A DNA stretch of 47,500 bases, from NCBI GenBank assembly GCA_016874835.1, contig VGTB01000002.1, forward strand, positions 1 to 47,500, in the 5' to 3' direction. Of the stretch, positions 16,424-24,890 are shown piece by piece. The notes under the pieces were generated by a model. That model did not search any database. It worked only from the letters and a program-made list of their open reading frames with translations, and was not told the DNA's origin. Position 1 is the first letter of the stretch; every line of letters starts with the position of its first letter. The stretch comes from Deltaproteobacteria bacterium (GTDB lineage Bacteria > Desulfobacterota > Syntrophia > Syntrophales > UBA2185). The position numbers and the translations under genes are program-made.

Positions 16424-18331
16424 ATGAGTAATCCGTATGAATTAGCGTTTCAAAGATCAATAAAAGACCCCGAGGATTTCTGGAGCGAAGCGGCAGAAAA
16501 CTGCCACTGGTACAAAAAATGGGACAAGATCCTCGATGATTCCAACAAGCCCTTTTATCGCTGGTTTGTCGGAGGAGAGCTCAACACTTGTTACAATGCG
16601 TTAGACTACCACATTGAAAACGGCAGAGGCGACCAGACTGCCCTGATCTATGACAGTCCCGTTACAAAGACGATCAAGTGGTTCACCTATAATGAGTTAC
16701 GGGACGAGGTGGCCAGATTCGCCGGAGCGCTTGCCGATCTGGGAGTGAAAAAAGGCGACCGGGTCATCATCTATATGCCCATGGTCCCCGAGGCGGTTAT
16801 CGCTATGCTTAGTTGTGCGCGCATCGGTGCAGTCCATTCTGTGGTGTTCGGCGGATTTGCGGCAAACGAACTGGCAACCCGGATCAATGATTCCAAGCCA
16901 AAAGTTATAGTTTCGGCATCCTGCGGAATTGAAGTCAAGAACGTCGTACGCTACAAACCGCTCTTAGACGGTGCCATTGAAATGGCAAAATCAAAGCCCG
17001 AACGATGTATTATCCTCCAGCGACCCATGCATCCGGCTCCAATGATACCGGGAAGAGATCTGGACTGGTACAGTATCGTGTCAGTGGCAAAACCCCATGA
17101 TTGTGTTCCTGTGGCAGCGACGGATCCCCTTTACATTCTTTATACTTCCGGTACAACCGCTCAGCCCAAGGGTGTTGTACGGGACAACGGGGGACATGTG
17201 GTCGCTTTGAAATGGACCATGAAAAACATCTACAATGTGGATGCCGGCGATGTGTACTGGGCTGCTTCCGACGTGGGCTGGGTTGTGGGGCATTCTTACA
17301 TTGTCTATGGCCCGCTTTTCAGAGGCTGCACCACCATCCTTTATGAGGGCAAGCCCGTAGATACACCGGATGCCGGCGCATTCTGGCGGGTCATTTCCCA
17401 GCACAATGTCCGAACTCTTTTCACAGCTCCCACGGCGTTTCGGGCAATTAAGCGGGAAGATCCCCAAGCCGAGCTGATGAAAAAATATGACCTGTCAAAA
17501 TTTTATGCCCTCTTTCTTGCCGGTGAAAGGACTGATCCCGATACCCTGCAATGGGCAGAGAAAAATCTTGGCGTACCGGTGATTGACCACTGGTGGCAGA
17601 CAGAAACAGGCTGGGCGATCTGTGCCAACTGCATGGGGCTCCATCACTTTCAGGTGAAGCCTGGTTCACCAACAAAGCCGGCGCCGGGCTGGGATGTTCG
17701 GGTTGTTGATGAGACTAACAAGGAAGTTAAACCCAAAGAAACCGGTGCGCTGGTTGTGAAACTGCCGCTTCCGCCCGGATCGCTGCCCACCCTCTGGAAT
17801 AATGACGCCGGCTTTGTCGAAGCCTATCTTGAGGAATTTCCGGGATATTATAAGACCGCCGACGCGGGCTATATCGATGAAGACGGCTATGTGTCCGTTA
17901 TGTCCCGTACGGATGATGTTATCAATGTTGCAGGGCATCGTCTCTCTACCGGAGCGATGGAAGAGGTTCTGTCTTCTCATCCCGATGTGGCTGAATGTGC
18001 GGTACTTGGTGTTGAAGATGCTCTTAAAGGACAGGTGCCTCTTGGCTTTATGGTTCTGAAAGCAGGGGTTAACCGTGATCACGCCCACATTATTCTGGAA
18101 GTTATCCATATGGTAAGAGCTCGCATCGGACCTGTGGCATCATTTAAGACAGCTGCCGTGGTAAAGCGTCTCCCCAAAACACGTTCCGGGAAAACCTTGA
18201 GAGGCACCATTCAAAAAATTGCAGATAACAAAGAATACAAAGTGCCTGCTACCATAGATGATCCCGCGGTTCTGGGAGAAATAGAAGAAGCCTTGATTTC
18301 ACTTGGGTATAGTAAGGCAAGGGGAAAATAG
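16424..18331 (+). CDS. prpE: acyl-CoA synthetase, propionyl-CoA synthetase (PrpE) type
   Basis: AMP-forming ligase of 635 residues that would activate propionate (or another short acid) with ATP and CoA. The ATP-binding loop YTSGTTAQPKG near 240 and the acetyl/propionyl-CoA-synthetase hallmarks HSVVFGGF, HWWQTETGW and RTDDVINVAGHRLSTG are present; the catalytic lysine lies near 590 in TRSGKTLRG. The insert VVRDNGGH after the P-loop favours PrpE over acetyl-CoA synthetase. Its length is normal. AAAAGGAGGG precedes the ATG. Substrate choice between propionate, acetate and related acids needs the acyl-pocket residues checked. In a syntrophic organism it could work in either direction of short-acid metabolism. 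Confidence 0.87.
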   Translation: MSNPYELAFQRSIKDPEDFWSEAAENCHWYKKWDKILDDSNKPFYRWFVGGELNTCYNALDYHIENGRGDQTALIYDSPVTKTIKWFTYNELRDEVARFAGALADLGVKKGDRVIIYMPMVPEAVIAMLSCARIGAVHSVVFGGFAANELATRINDSKPKVIVSASCGIEVKNVVRYKPLLDGAIEMAKSKPERCIILQRPMHPAPMIPGRDLDWYSIVSVAKPHDCVPVAATDPLYILYTSGTTAQPKGVVRDNGGHVVALKWTMKNIYNVDAGDVYWAASDVGWVVGHSYIVYGPLFRGCTTILYEGKPVDTPDAGAFWRVISQHNVRTLFTAPTAFRAIKREDPQAELMKKYDLSKFYALFLAGERTDPDTLQWAEKNLGVPVIDHWWQTETGWAICANCMGLHHFQVKPGSPTKPAPGWDVRVVDETNKEVKPKETGALVVKLPLPPGSLPTLWNNDAGFVEAYLEEFPGYYKTADAGYIDEDGYVSVMSRTDDVINVAGHRLSTGAMEEVLSSHPDVAECAVLGVEDALKGQVPLGFMVLKAGVNRDHAHIILEVIHMVRARIGPVASFKTAAVVKRLPKTRSGKTLRGTIQKIADNKEYKVPATIDDPAVLGEIEEALISLGYSKARGK

Positions 18332-18483
18332 AGTTTAATTAAATGTTCCCTTTGCCCCCGATCCCCCTGGCCGGAAGCGTACACCCTAAGCTCCACCTTG
18401 CAGACGGGGAACTTCTCGTCAGAGGGGAAAGGGGAGAAGGCGATGAATTCTGAGAACAGCTGCTGATATGCGATTTATTCGGC
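18332..18483. other. intergenic stretch before the TauE remnant
   Basis: About 150 bases rich in C-runs and G-runs (CCCCCGATCCCCC, AGGGGAAAGGGG). No reading frame with family resemblance was found. It may contain the lost 5' part of the TauE/SafE gene in unrecognisable form. Confidence 0.3.
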
Positions 18484-18832
18484 ATGAAAATGGAAGAGTT
18501 CCTGTGCCACTCTGGGCGGCCCTCCCGAGAAATCCTTTTCGCCACTGAAGGGTTGGTTCTCCTGGCAGGGTTTGATCAGCATACGGCTCAGGGGAGTTCC
18601 CTTCTGGCCATGGTTCCTGCGGGGCGGGGTGGCAGCCTTTACCCACTGGCGTTTAGGAAATGTAGAAACGGGCCTCCTGAAAGGTCTAATCGCCGGGATA
18701 ATTCTGGGAACTTACGCAGGAGGTTCATGTGCCAATCTCCTGCCGGAATTTACTCTGAGGATAATCTTTGTTGCCTTCCTGATATGGACAGGAATACGCT
18801 ATCTGAAAGTCCCTGCGCCATCGTATGAATAG
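18484..18832 (+). pseudogene. TauE/SafE-family sulfite exporter-like remnant with frameshift
   Basis: Two frames together encode the second half of a TauE/SafE membrane permease. The first frame gives LVLLAGFDQHTAQGSSLLAM (18550-18609) and then VPA. The match then moves to another frame as VAAFTHWRLGNVETG through ILGTYAGGSCANLLPE to a stop at 18832. Dropping one base in the GGGGCGGGG run near 18618-18626 would join them. The family is about 250 residues; here only about 100 remain, the first membrane half being absent. The gene is very likely dead. It follows the PrpE-like gene on the same strand. Confidence 0.7.
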
Positions 18833-18855
18833 TTTCACTTTTCCTTATTATGGCT

Positions 18856-19060
18856 TCATAGTTTTGCGAAAGGCATTGTTGCATATCCCGTGAAGTGCTT
18901 TTTTAGCTCCTTTACCAGAATCTTACCGGTAGAATTGCGGGGAAAGTCTTTCACAAAAAAACCTCTCTTCGGGATCTTGAAGGGGGCAATCTGTCCCTAG
19001 AGGGAATTGATCAAAAACTCTTCTGTCATGAAGTGCCCTTCACGAAGTATATTAGTCAGA
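18856..19060 (-). pseudogene. acyl-CoA synthetase C-terminal remnant with internal amber codon
   Basis: The minus-strand frame reads ILREGHFMTEEFLINSL, a TAG, then GQIAPFKIPKRGFF, FPRNSTGKILVKEL and a normal stop at 18856-18858. This is the C-terminal subdomain of an AMP-forming fatty acyl-CoA ligase, including the catalytic lysine in STGKIL. The TAG replaces what is usually an arginine or a similar residue before Q-x-A-P-x-K. No matching N-terminal domain exists upstream. It is the tail of a decayed gene, opposite in strand to its neighbours. Confidence 0.7.
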
Positions 19061-19561
19061 CTTGACGTTAACGGAGATTTTCCGCCGGATCTGAAACGTA
19101 GCCTCATCACAACTGCGGCATGTGGAGCTTCTAAAGACGCAGGACTGAAAAAGGGTCGAAGGATTTGTGCAGTCCGCAAAATGAAGCTGCACCTGCTATG
19201 TCTTTAATAGGTACCTTCTGGCCTTCTCCTGCAAGCGCCTACATTTTTGCCCCCTGCCATCAGCAGCGGGTGGTGGAGTTTCGGGGAATGGCCATCGCTT
19301 GTTTCCATTGGTAATCATTATATCCTGCGTTACCGTGTATCCAAGGACTTGTAGGTGTACTCGGTAAAAATAACGTTCCCCTGCGGTTTACCCCAACGTC
19401 GGAAACTTCCTCTCCAAAATCAACAGGTCTGTCTTTCTTGCACGTTACAGGAATCCAATGAGTAATGACCACTTCCATGCTAACCCTGAATATCCCCGGG
19501 ATGAATGTATCCAGTCATAACGCTTTCAATAATCGTGGTGGAGTATGCGATCATTATCTCA
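19061..19561. other. gene-poor, apparently decaying stretch
   Basis: Half a kilobase without a convincing gene. Short ORFs occur on both strands, but none has a ribosome binding site plus a recognisable family. A 72-codon minus-strand frame (19260-19478) has a faint thiolase-like GNA-G-ND pattern that is too weak to claim. Between two gene remnants and a live-looking promoter, it is best read as residual DNA of lost genes. Confidence 0.4.
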
Positions 19562-19590
19562 TTGACGTATAATAAAAGTACCCCTATACT
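19562..19590 (+). promoter_or_regulatory. strong sigma-70-like promoter
   Basis: TTGACG (19562-19567), an exact 17-base spacer and TATACT (19585-19590). Transcription would begin near 19597 and run through two hairpins into the 85-codon gene, giving a leader of about 115 bases. Confidence 0.55.
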
Positions 19591-19608
19591 CCCTTTAAGG
19601 AAAGTTCT

Positions 19609-19692
19609 TGTCAGGAGAATGTAACAATATTCTCACTGCGGCCTGACAGAATCAAGGATCGTATCCTGAGTTCAACCTCCGGGGTGAGGATA
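19609..19692 (+). promoter_or_regulatory. structured 5' leader with two hairpins
   Basis: The first element pairs TGTCAGG (19609-19615) with CCTGACA (19642-19648), and inside it GAGAAT (19615-19620) with ATTCTC (19629-19634). The second pairs TATCCT (19662-19667) with AGGATA (19687-19692). No T-run follows either, so they are not terminators. They lie between a good promoter and the start of the 85-codon gene, whose AAAGGA site is just after the second hairpin. A regulatory or stabilising leader is likely; the class is unknown. Confidence 0.45.
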
Positions 19693-19711
19693 TATACAAA
19701 AGGAAATTATT

Positions 19712-19969
19712 ATGACACGGGGCGACGTCTTTATAGAAATATTTTCGGAATTATCCGGCGAACCCAAAAAACTCATAGCCGAGATGTTGTCCTTTATAGA
19801 AATCTCGATGCCTCCCGAACTGCATAGATTCGACAAAGAAATCTCGGACATCGAAGCCGGACAATTGCTTGATGAATTGATGCAGGAGAAAGAAGCCATA
19901 CTTAATTGGTTCCTTGAAGGGTATCGTCGATTTCTTCTGCGTACGCGGATTCCTCAGGGTAATGCGTGA
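19712..19969 (+). CDS. hypothetical 85-aa helical protein
   Basis: A small soluble protein, predicted mostly helical, acidic in the middle and basic at the end (WFLEGYRRFLLRTRIP). An AAAGGAA site lies seven bases before the ATG, and a strong promoter with a folded leader lies upstream, which argues that it is real. It has no cysteines, no signal peptide and no membrane segment. I do not recognise a family. The next gene, the MddA-like membrane methyltransferase, starts 126 bases downstream on the same strand and may share the transcript. Confidence 0.6.
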   Translation: MTRGDVFIEIFSELSGEPKKLIAEMLSFIEISMPPELHRFDKEISDIEAGQLLDELMQEKEAILNWFLEGYRRFLLRTRIPQGNA

Positions 19970-20094
19970 GTCACCGGTCAATTCATCGGTTATCTCCAGG
20001 CAAGCCATCTCGTCGTACTTCCTGATGACGCGAATCATCTTCATGGCGACGGTTGCCTTCGGACAGCGCAGTACGCGGGGAACAGGAACAGGTG

Positions 20095-20835
20095 ATGCGC
20101 AGATATCCCGCATATGTAATCATTTCTCTTGCATATGTATTCGGCGGCGGTTCATTGCTGATCTTCGGAACGTTTTGCTATGCGGGATCATTGCACCTGA
20201 TCAAACTCGGGTTAACCCAGAGTAAAAGGCTGTTGTTGGATTCCTTTCTTTCTCTCGCCTTTTTCCTCCAGCACAGCGGCATGGTACGGAAATCGTTTCG
20301 CAACTATCTGGCCCGGTTTGTCCCTGAGGCCTATGTCAGTGCGCTCTACGCCATCACCTCAGGCATTGTCCTCACTGCAGTCGTTATTTTCTGGCAGGAA
20401 ACATCCGTCACGATTGTAAAAATCGGGGGTGTCCCCCGCTTGTTGCTGAGAGCTGCCTTTCTTGCGTCCATTGCGGGTTTCATCTGGGGAATAAGGGCTC
20501 TTGGCTATTTCGATCCGTTCGGCGTCAGGGCAATAGTGAGCTACCTCCACGGGAAAAAACCAAAGGAAATACCATTGACCATCAGGGGACCTTACCGCTG
20601 GGTACGCCATCCCCTGTATCTTTTTGTTCTGGTCATGATCTGGTCGTACCCGTATCTCACCTGGGACCGGCTGCTATTCAATATTCTCTGGACTGTATGG
20701 ATCTACACAGGTGCAATACTTGAAGAGCGGGACTTGGTTGAAGATTTCGGAGATGCGTATCGACAATACCAGAAGAACGTTCCCATGATTTTCCCGGTGC
20801 GGATTTCGCCATCCTGGCCCGGTGATGCTGATTAA
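20095..20835 (+). CDS. NnrU/ICMT-family membrane methyltransferase, MddA-like
   Basis: About 246 residues with five or six membrane segments and the isoprenylcysteine-methyltransferase-type C-terminal signature GPYRWVRHPLY followed by LEERDLVEDFGDAYRQYQ. The N-terminal half has FFLQHSGMVRKSF and a following RFVPEAYVSALYAI segment, which is close to my memory of methanethiol S-methyltransferase (MddA), an enzyme that makes dimethyl sulfide with SAM. Other members of the superfamily are NnrU and generic PEMT-like proteins. The start at 20095 has AGGAACAGG just before it; an in-frame ATG at 20053 lies further upstream. The substrate is inferred from motif resemblance only. Confidence 0.75.
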   Translation: MRRYPAYVIISLAYVFGGGSLLIFGTFCYAGSLHLIKLGLTQSKRLLLDSFLSLAFFLQHSGMVRKSFRNYLARFVPEAYVSALYAITSGIVLTAVVIFWQETSVTIVKIGGVPRLLLRAAFLASIAGFIWGIRALGYFDPFGVRAIVSYLHGKKPKEIPLTIRGPYRWVRHPLYLFVLVMIWSYPYLTWDRLLFNILWTVWIYTGAILEERDLVEDFGDAYRQYQKNVPMIFPVRISPSWPGDAD

Positions 20836-20873
20836 AGGATGAGCGATTCCTTTAGAGCAGGAGAAGGAATTCT

Positions 20874-21713
20874 TTACCTGAGTCTCGGATCCAGGGAATC
20901 CCTTATTCCTTCACCCAGCAAGTTATATCCCAGAACGGTAATCAGAATGGCCATTCCGGGATAAAGGGAAAGCCACCAGGCAATGTCGATATTGTCCTTG
21001 CCGGCGGTAAGGATGTTTCCCCAGCTCGGAGTCGGCGGCTGAACACCGATACCCAGGAAACTGAGGGCGGATTCCGTAAGAATCGCACCGGCGACACCGA
21101 GTGTTGCGGCAACAAGGACGGACGCCATCGCATTGGGGAGGATATGTACAAAGATAATCCGCAAATCGCTGGCACCGATTGCTCTTGCCGCCAGCACGAA
21201 GTCCCTCTCTTTGAGTGACGTGAAATCCGCCCGGACAAGGCGGGTAATTCCCATCCAGCCGGTTACACCGATGATTATCATGATATTCCAGATGGACGGC
21301 TCCAGGAGAGCGATCACTGCCAGGATAAGAAAGAACGTGGGGAAGCAGAGCATTATATCGACAAACCGCATAATCACCGCATCGACCCATCTGCCATAAT
21401 ATCCCGCTACCGCCCCCAGCACGGTGCCGATCAGAATGGCAATTCCCGTTGCCACAAATCCCACTTTCAGCGATATCCTGGAACCCCAGATCATCCTCGT
21501 GAACACATCCCGGCCTAACTGGTCCGTTCCCAGGACATGATCCCGCGAAGGGGCTGAAAGCACCTTCTGGAGATCAATCTCATTGGGATCGTACGGAGCT
21601 ATCCACGGTGCGAGGAGAGAAATGACGAACAGCATGATCACCACGCAGCTTCCCGCCAGGGCCATTTTGTTTTTCGAGAACCTTTTCCAGAAATCCGTCT
21701 TCACCGTGACCAC
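20874..21713 (-). CDS. dppC: ABC transporter permease, DppC/OppC type
   Basis: Inner-membrane permease subunit of a dipeptide/oligopeptide/nickel-type ABC importer, 279 residues. It has the DppC-type N-terminal segment, the periplasmic HVLGTDQLGRDVFTRMIWG stretch (residues about 55-73) and the EAA loop near 185-205 (AARAIGASDLRIIFVHILPN). The C-terminus GEGIRDSLDPRLR is typical. The GTG at 21713 directly abuts the AAGG; GTG at 21704 is better spaced and may be the real start. The dppB partner lies three bases upstream. No ATPase or binding-protein gene is nearby, so the rest of the transporter must be elsewhere or off this window. Confidence 0.92.
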   Translation of the reverse strand: MVTVKTDFWKRFSKNKMALAGSCVVIMLFVISLLAPWIAPYDPNEIDLQKVLSAPSRDHVLGTDQLGRDVFTRMIWGSRISLKVGFVATGIAILIGTVLGAVAGYYGRWVDAVIMRFVDIMLCFPTFFLILAVIALLEPSIWNIMIIIGVTGWMGITRLVRADFTSLKERDFVLAARAIGASDLRIIFVHILPNAMASVLVAATLGVAGAILTESALSFLGIGVQPPTPSWGNILTAGKDNIDIAWWLSLYPGMAILITVLGYNLLGEGIRDSLDPRLR

Positions 21714-21716
21714 CTT

Positions 21717-22691
21717 TTAAGATACCCTGATCCTCGGATCCGCTACGGCATAGGATACATCTGCAATCAAATTCCCCAGCAGGGTCAATATGGCGCCGAT
21801 GAAGAGAACCCCCATCACCACGGGATAATCCCTCGCCATGACGGACATGTAAAAAAGCTGCCCCATGCCGGGTATGGCAAAAATCGTCTCAAAAATCACG
21901 CTCCCTCCGATGAGTCCCGGAATTGATAACCCCAGGATGGTTATCACGGGAAGGAGGGCGTTCCTGAGAGCATGCCTGTATATGACCACCCTCTCGCTCA
22001 ATCCCTTCGCCCTGGCCGTCATGATATAATCCTGTCTGATCACCTCCAGCATATTGGATCTCATGTACCGGGAGAGCCCCGCCAGTCCGCCGAACGCAGC
22101 GAGCGTCACGGGGAGTATCAAATGCCTTATCAAATCCACAATCGCCATCCCGGGAGGAAGGTATTCATAATTCAGTGACCGGATGCCCGATATGGGAAGC
22201 CAGCCCAGATTCACGCCGAAGAGGATCATCAAAAGAAGGGCAAGCCAGAATGTCGGCATGGCAAAACCGATGAACACGAAGATGCCAGTCACCTTGTCAA
22301 ACAGGGAATCCTGATACACCGCGGAAAGGACACCGATGGGAATGGCGATAATGAGAATCAGGATCAGGGAGAGGACATTGAGTGATATGGTAATGGGAAG
22401 CCTTTCCATGATCTTCTCCGAAACAGGCCTGCGGTCCGGCGAAAAAGATCTCCCTAAATCCAGCACCGCCAATTTCTTCACCCAGATCAGGTACTGTTCA
22501 TGAAGGGGCTTATCAAGATCATACATCGCCTTGAGGCGTTCTCTGTATTCTGCGGATGCCCTCGGATTCATCTGAGTTTCGAGATCAGTGGGAGAACCGG
22601 GAGCCAGGTGCATCACCACGAAACAGACAATGGTAATACCTATGAGAAGGGGAACCATGAATATCAGTCTTTTGACGATGTATCTGATCAC
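21717..22691 (-). CDS. dppB: ABC transporter permease, DppB/OppB type
   Basis: Partner inner-membrane permease, about 325 residues, with six expected membrane segments and an EAA loop near 215-240 ([21 protein letters not shown]). It ends DPRIRVS. The ORF opens at 22718, but GTG at 22691 gives the normal N-terminus [13 protein letters not shown] and has GGTGGAG seven bases before it. It lies 19 bases downstream of the TIM-barrel isomerase gene, on the same strand. Substrate class (peptide, nickel, sugar oligomer) cannot be told without the binding protein; the isomerase next door makes a sugar-related ligand conceivable. Confidence 0.9.
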   Translation of the reverse strand: MIRYIVKRLIFMVPLLIGITIVCFVVMHLAPGSPTDLETQMNPRASAEYRERLKAMYDLDKPLHEQYLIWVKKLAVLDLGRSFSPDRRPVSEKIMERLPITISLNVLSLILILIIAIPIGVLSAVYQDSLFDKVTGIFVFIGFAMPTFWLALLLMILFGVNLGWLPISGIRSLNYEYLPPGMAIVDLIRHLILPVTLAAFGGLAGLSRYMRSNMLEVIRQDYIMTARAKGLSERVVIYRHALRNALLPVITILGLSIPGLIGGSVIFETIFAIPGMGQLFYMSVMARDYPVVMGVLFIGAILTLLGNLIADVSYAVADPRIRVS

Positions 22692-22710
22692 GGGATAACT
22701 CCACCCTTTC

Positions 22711-23499
22711 TCACCCAAAAAGATTCATGGATTTGATATTTTCCAACATCCGCCACAGGTGCTCCTCCCTGTGGGCCTCCAGGGTGACGATCGGTTTCAG
22801 TCTTCTTTTGCGGATCATGTTGAATAAATTCCGGAAGGGGAAATTGCCTTCGCCTGCAGGAAGATGCTCGTCAAGGGTTCCATTGTTGTCGTGAATATGA
22901 ATCTGCCCGATACGTGATCCGAGTCTCTCCATCCACTCTTCCAGTGGCGCCGTGGAGAATACGTTATAGTGACCCGTATCGAAACAAAAGCAGATATGAG
23001 GTGAGGTATACGCATCGAGGAGAAGACCCAGGTGATGGGGATCCGTCTCGTACACATTCTCTAAAGCAATGACGGTATTCATTTCGCGTGCCTGGGTTAA
23101 AAAATGACGCCACGTCTTTATGCTGTTTTCGAGCCATGTGTGCTCACTTGACACATAATATCGTCTGTCGAAAGACGGGTGACAGACCACGGAAAGGGGA
23201 CGAAAGTAAGGAACAAGTGCAAATACCTGCTGCAGCCTGTCCATCGTGATCCGCCGGATTTCGGGATCAACGGCACCCGGTCTTAAATCCATGAAGGGCG
23301 CGTGGAAAGTAACCCTCAAGCCCGCATCCAGGAGCTTGTCTGCAATCTCAGCATAATCTTCCTTCCGGTAATGATCCAGGGTAGCGTAGTTGAAGCTGAT
23401 TTCAGGGTTTATTCCCTCTTTTATCACCCTGGGAAGAAGGCGCTTCTGGAGGATATGAAATGGTATATGAACCTGAACATCCCTCAGTATCTCATGCAT
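22711..23499 (-). CDS. sugar phosphate isomerase/epimerase-like TIM barrel protein
   Basis: AP-endonuclease-2-type TIM barrel of 262 residues. Metal-binding positions are visible in order: [39 protein letters not shown] and TLEAHREEH. These fit the Xyl-isomerase-like superfamily, which covers sugar-phosphate isomerases, inosose dehydratases and endonuclease IV relatives; the substrate is open. GGGATACGGGA precedes the ATG at 23499. It is the first gene of a probable operon with the two Dpp-type permeases. Confidence 0.82.
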   Translation of the reverse strand: MHEILRDVQVHIPFHILQKRLLPRVIKEGINPEISFNYATLDHYRKEDYAEIADKLLDAGLRVTFHAPFMDLRPGAVDPEIRRITMDRLQQVFALVPYFRPLSVVCHPSFDRRYYVSSEHTWLENSIKTWRHFLTQAREMNTVIALENVYETDPHHLGLLLDAYTSPHICFCFDTGHYNVFSTAPLEEWMERLGSRIGQIHIHDNNGTLDEHLPAGEGNFPFRNLFNMIRKRRLKPIVTLEAHREEHLWRMLENIKSMNLFG

Positions 23500-23621
23500 G
23501 TTCCCGTATCCCGCACAAGACGATTCTTATTGAACGTGACGCTTCGTTTACCACAGGGGTTATATTTTCACAACCGCAATCTGGCAGTGCGTCTGCGGAC
23601 AACACCCCGTCAATTTTTTTA

Positions 23622-23651
23622 TTGATAAACATGTTGTTTTCATTGTAGAAT
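23622..23651 (+). promoter_or_regulatory. candidate promoter of the rsfS-comF operon
   Basis: TTGATA (23622-23627), an 18-base spacer and TAGAAT (23646-23651), about 100 bases before rsfS in the divergent intergenic region. Confidence 0.4.
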
Positions 23652-23748
23652 ATATTTAATCACGCACTCAGATGAAATCCGATCATGAGAGAAACTACAT
23701 CTCGAGGATATCAAGAAACATCAACATAGACTTGCCGAGGGGGTGTTA

Positions 23749-24144
23749 TTGGGGAAAGAAAGTATAGACGGGAAAGAGCGAGTTCTCCTGTGTGTCAATG
23801 CTTCTCTTAAAAAAAAGGCAAAAGATTTAATTATTCTCAACGTCAAAGAATTGTCCTCCTTCGCAGATTACTTCATTATCTGCAGCGGCACATCCGACAG
23901 GCAGGTTCAGGCCATAGCCTCATCAATCCAGGAAAACCTGAAAGAGTTTGGGATCATCCCTTTAGGTGTTGAGGGTGAGAGACTCGGAAAATGGGTCCTC
24001 ATGGATTATAACGATGTAATAATCCATATTTTCTACGAGCCCATCAGGCTATTCTACGACATCGAGCGACTCTGGTCAGACGCCCCGCGGATGGAAATCG
24101 CTGATGACGTTACCGAATTGACGGCCCTTGACAGAGGGATATGA
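23749..24144 (+). CDS. rsfS: ribosome silencing factor
   Basis: RsfS (RsfA/Iojap family) binds ribosomal protein uL14 and blocks subunit joining when nutrients run low. The protein is about 131 residues with the family core LSSFADYFIICSGTSDRQVQ near 36-55 and GEKWVLMDY-like segment GKWVLMDYNDVIIHIF in the C-terminal half. A GTG at 23743 is also in frame, but the GAGGG at 23737-23741 is spaced for the TTG at 23749. It overlaps comF by four bases, so the two are translationally coupled. nadD, its common neighbour, is not here. Confidence 0.9.
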   Translation: MGKESIDGKERVLLCVNASLKKKAKDLIILNVKELSSFADYFIICSGTSDRQVQAIASSIQENLKEFGIIPLGVEGERLGKWVLMDYNDVIIHIFYEPIRLFYDIERLWSDAPRMEIADDVTELTALDRGI

Positions 24145-24872
24145 TTTTGAAACGCATACTGGCAGGTCTCGCTGATCTCGTATTTCCTCCACGATGTCTT
24201 TCATGCGATGTCATTGTAGATTATCAGAACACCTTCCCTTTCTGCGGATCCTGCTCCAATGAAATTCATTTCATCACCGCACCGCTCTGTTCCCGCTGCG
24301 GCATCCCCTTTCCCGGAAGCGCCGGAGGTAACCACCTGTGCGGTGACTGTATCACATCACCTCCGCCTTACTCTGTCGCCCGCTCCCTCGGACGCTATGA
24401 AACCATCCTGTTGGAAACCATACACAGATTCAAATATCACGGGAAAATCGCCACGGGAAAAATCCTGGGAAAAATGATGGCAGAATTCGATTATCCTGAA
24501 TTGAGCATTGCGGATTACTCGCTGATCATGCCTGTTCCCCTCCATCCAAAAAGATTGAGAGAACGGGGTTTCAACCAATCTCTGATCCTGTCCAGAGAAA
24601 TCATCAAAAAATTTCCCGTTATGCTTGACTTCATGACACTCTCCAGGCATATCTATACGGACCCCCAGATCAATCTGGGAAAGGTGGAGCGGGAATCCAA
24701 TGTGCGCGGCGTTTTCCGGGTGCGGGACGCCAGGAAGATACAAGGACAAAAAATCATCCTTATCGATGACGTCTATACCTCCGGCAGCACGGTGAAAGAG
24801 TGTGCCCGGGTTTTGAGGAACTGTAATGCTGCTGAAGTAGCGGTCCTGACCATCGCCAGGACAGTACATTAA
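24141..24872 (+). CDS. comF: ComF-family phosphoribosyltransferase-like protein
   Basis: A 243-residue protein with an N-terminal double zinc-ribbon (CLSC, CGSC, CSRC and CGDC pairs between residues 15 and 72) and a C-terminal type-I phosphoribosyltransferase domain. The PRPP-binding motif is IILIDDVYTSGSTVKEC near 206-222. Family members support DNA uptake in competent bacteria, but are widespread in others without known competence, so the role here is open. Its start overlaps the rsfS stop (ATGA), and the ADP-heptose gene follows 18 bases later. Confidence 0.88.
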   Translation: MILKRILAGLADLVFPPRCLSCDVIVDYQNTFPFCGSCSNEIHFITAPLCSRCGIPFPGSAGGNHLCGDCITSPPPYSVARSLGRYETILLETIHRFKYHGKIATGKILGKMMAEFDYPELSIADYSLIMPVPLHPKRLRERGFNQSLILSREIIKKFPVMLDFMTLSRHIYTDPQINLGKVERESNVRGVFRVRDARKIQGQKIILIDDVYTSGSTVKECARVLRNCNAAEVAVLTIARTVH

Positions 24873-24890
24873 GCACGAAGGAGACACGGT

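Noticed and set aside
19260-19478. Minus-strand 72-codon ORF with a faint thiolase-like pattern
   Set aside because: Only a GNA-G-ND fragment and a PVT-K motif resemble thiolases; spacing and catalytic residues do not fit, and there is no ribosome binding site.
23583-23597. TGGCAGTGCGTCTGC resembles a sigma-54 -24/-12 promoter upstream of rsfS
   Set aside because: Two mismatches in the conserved hexamers and no activator site nearby; a sigma-70-like promoter 30 bases further downstream explains rsfS better.
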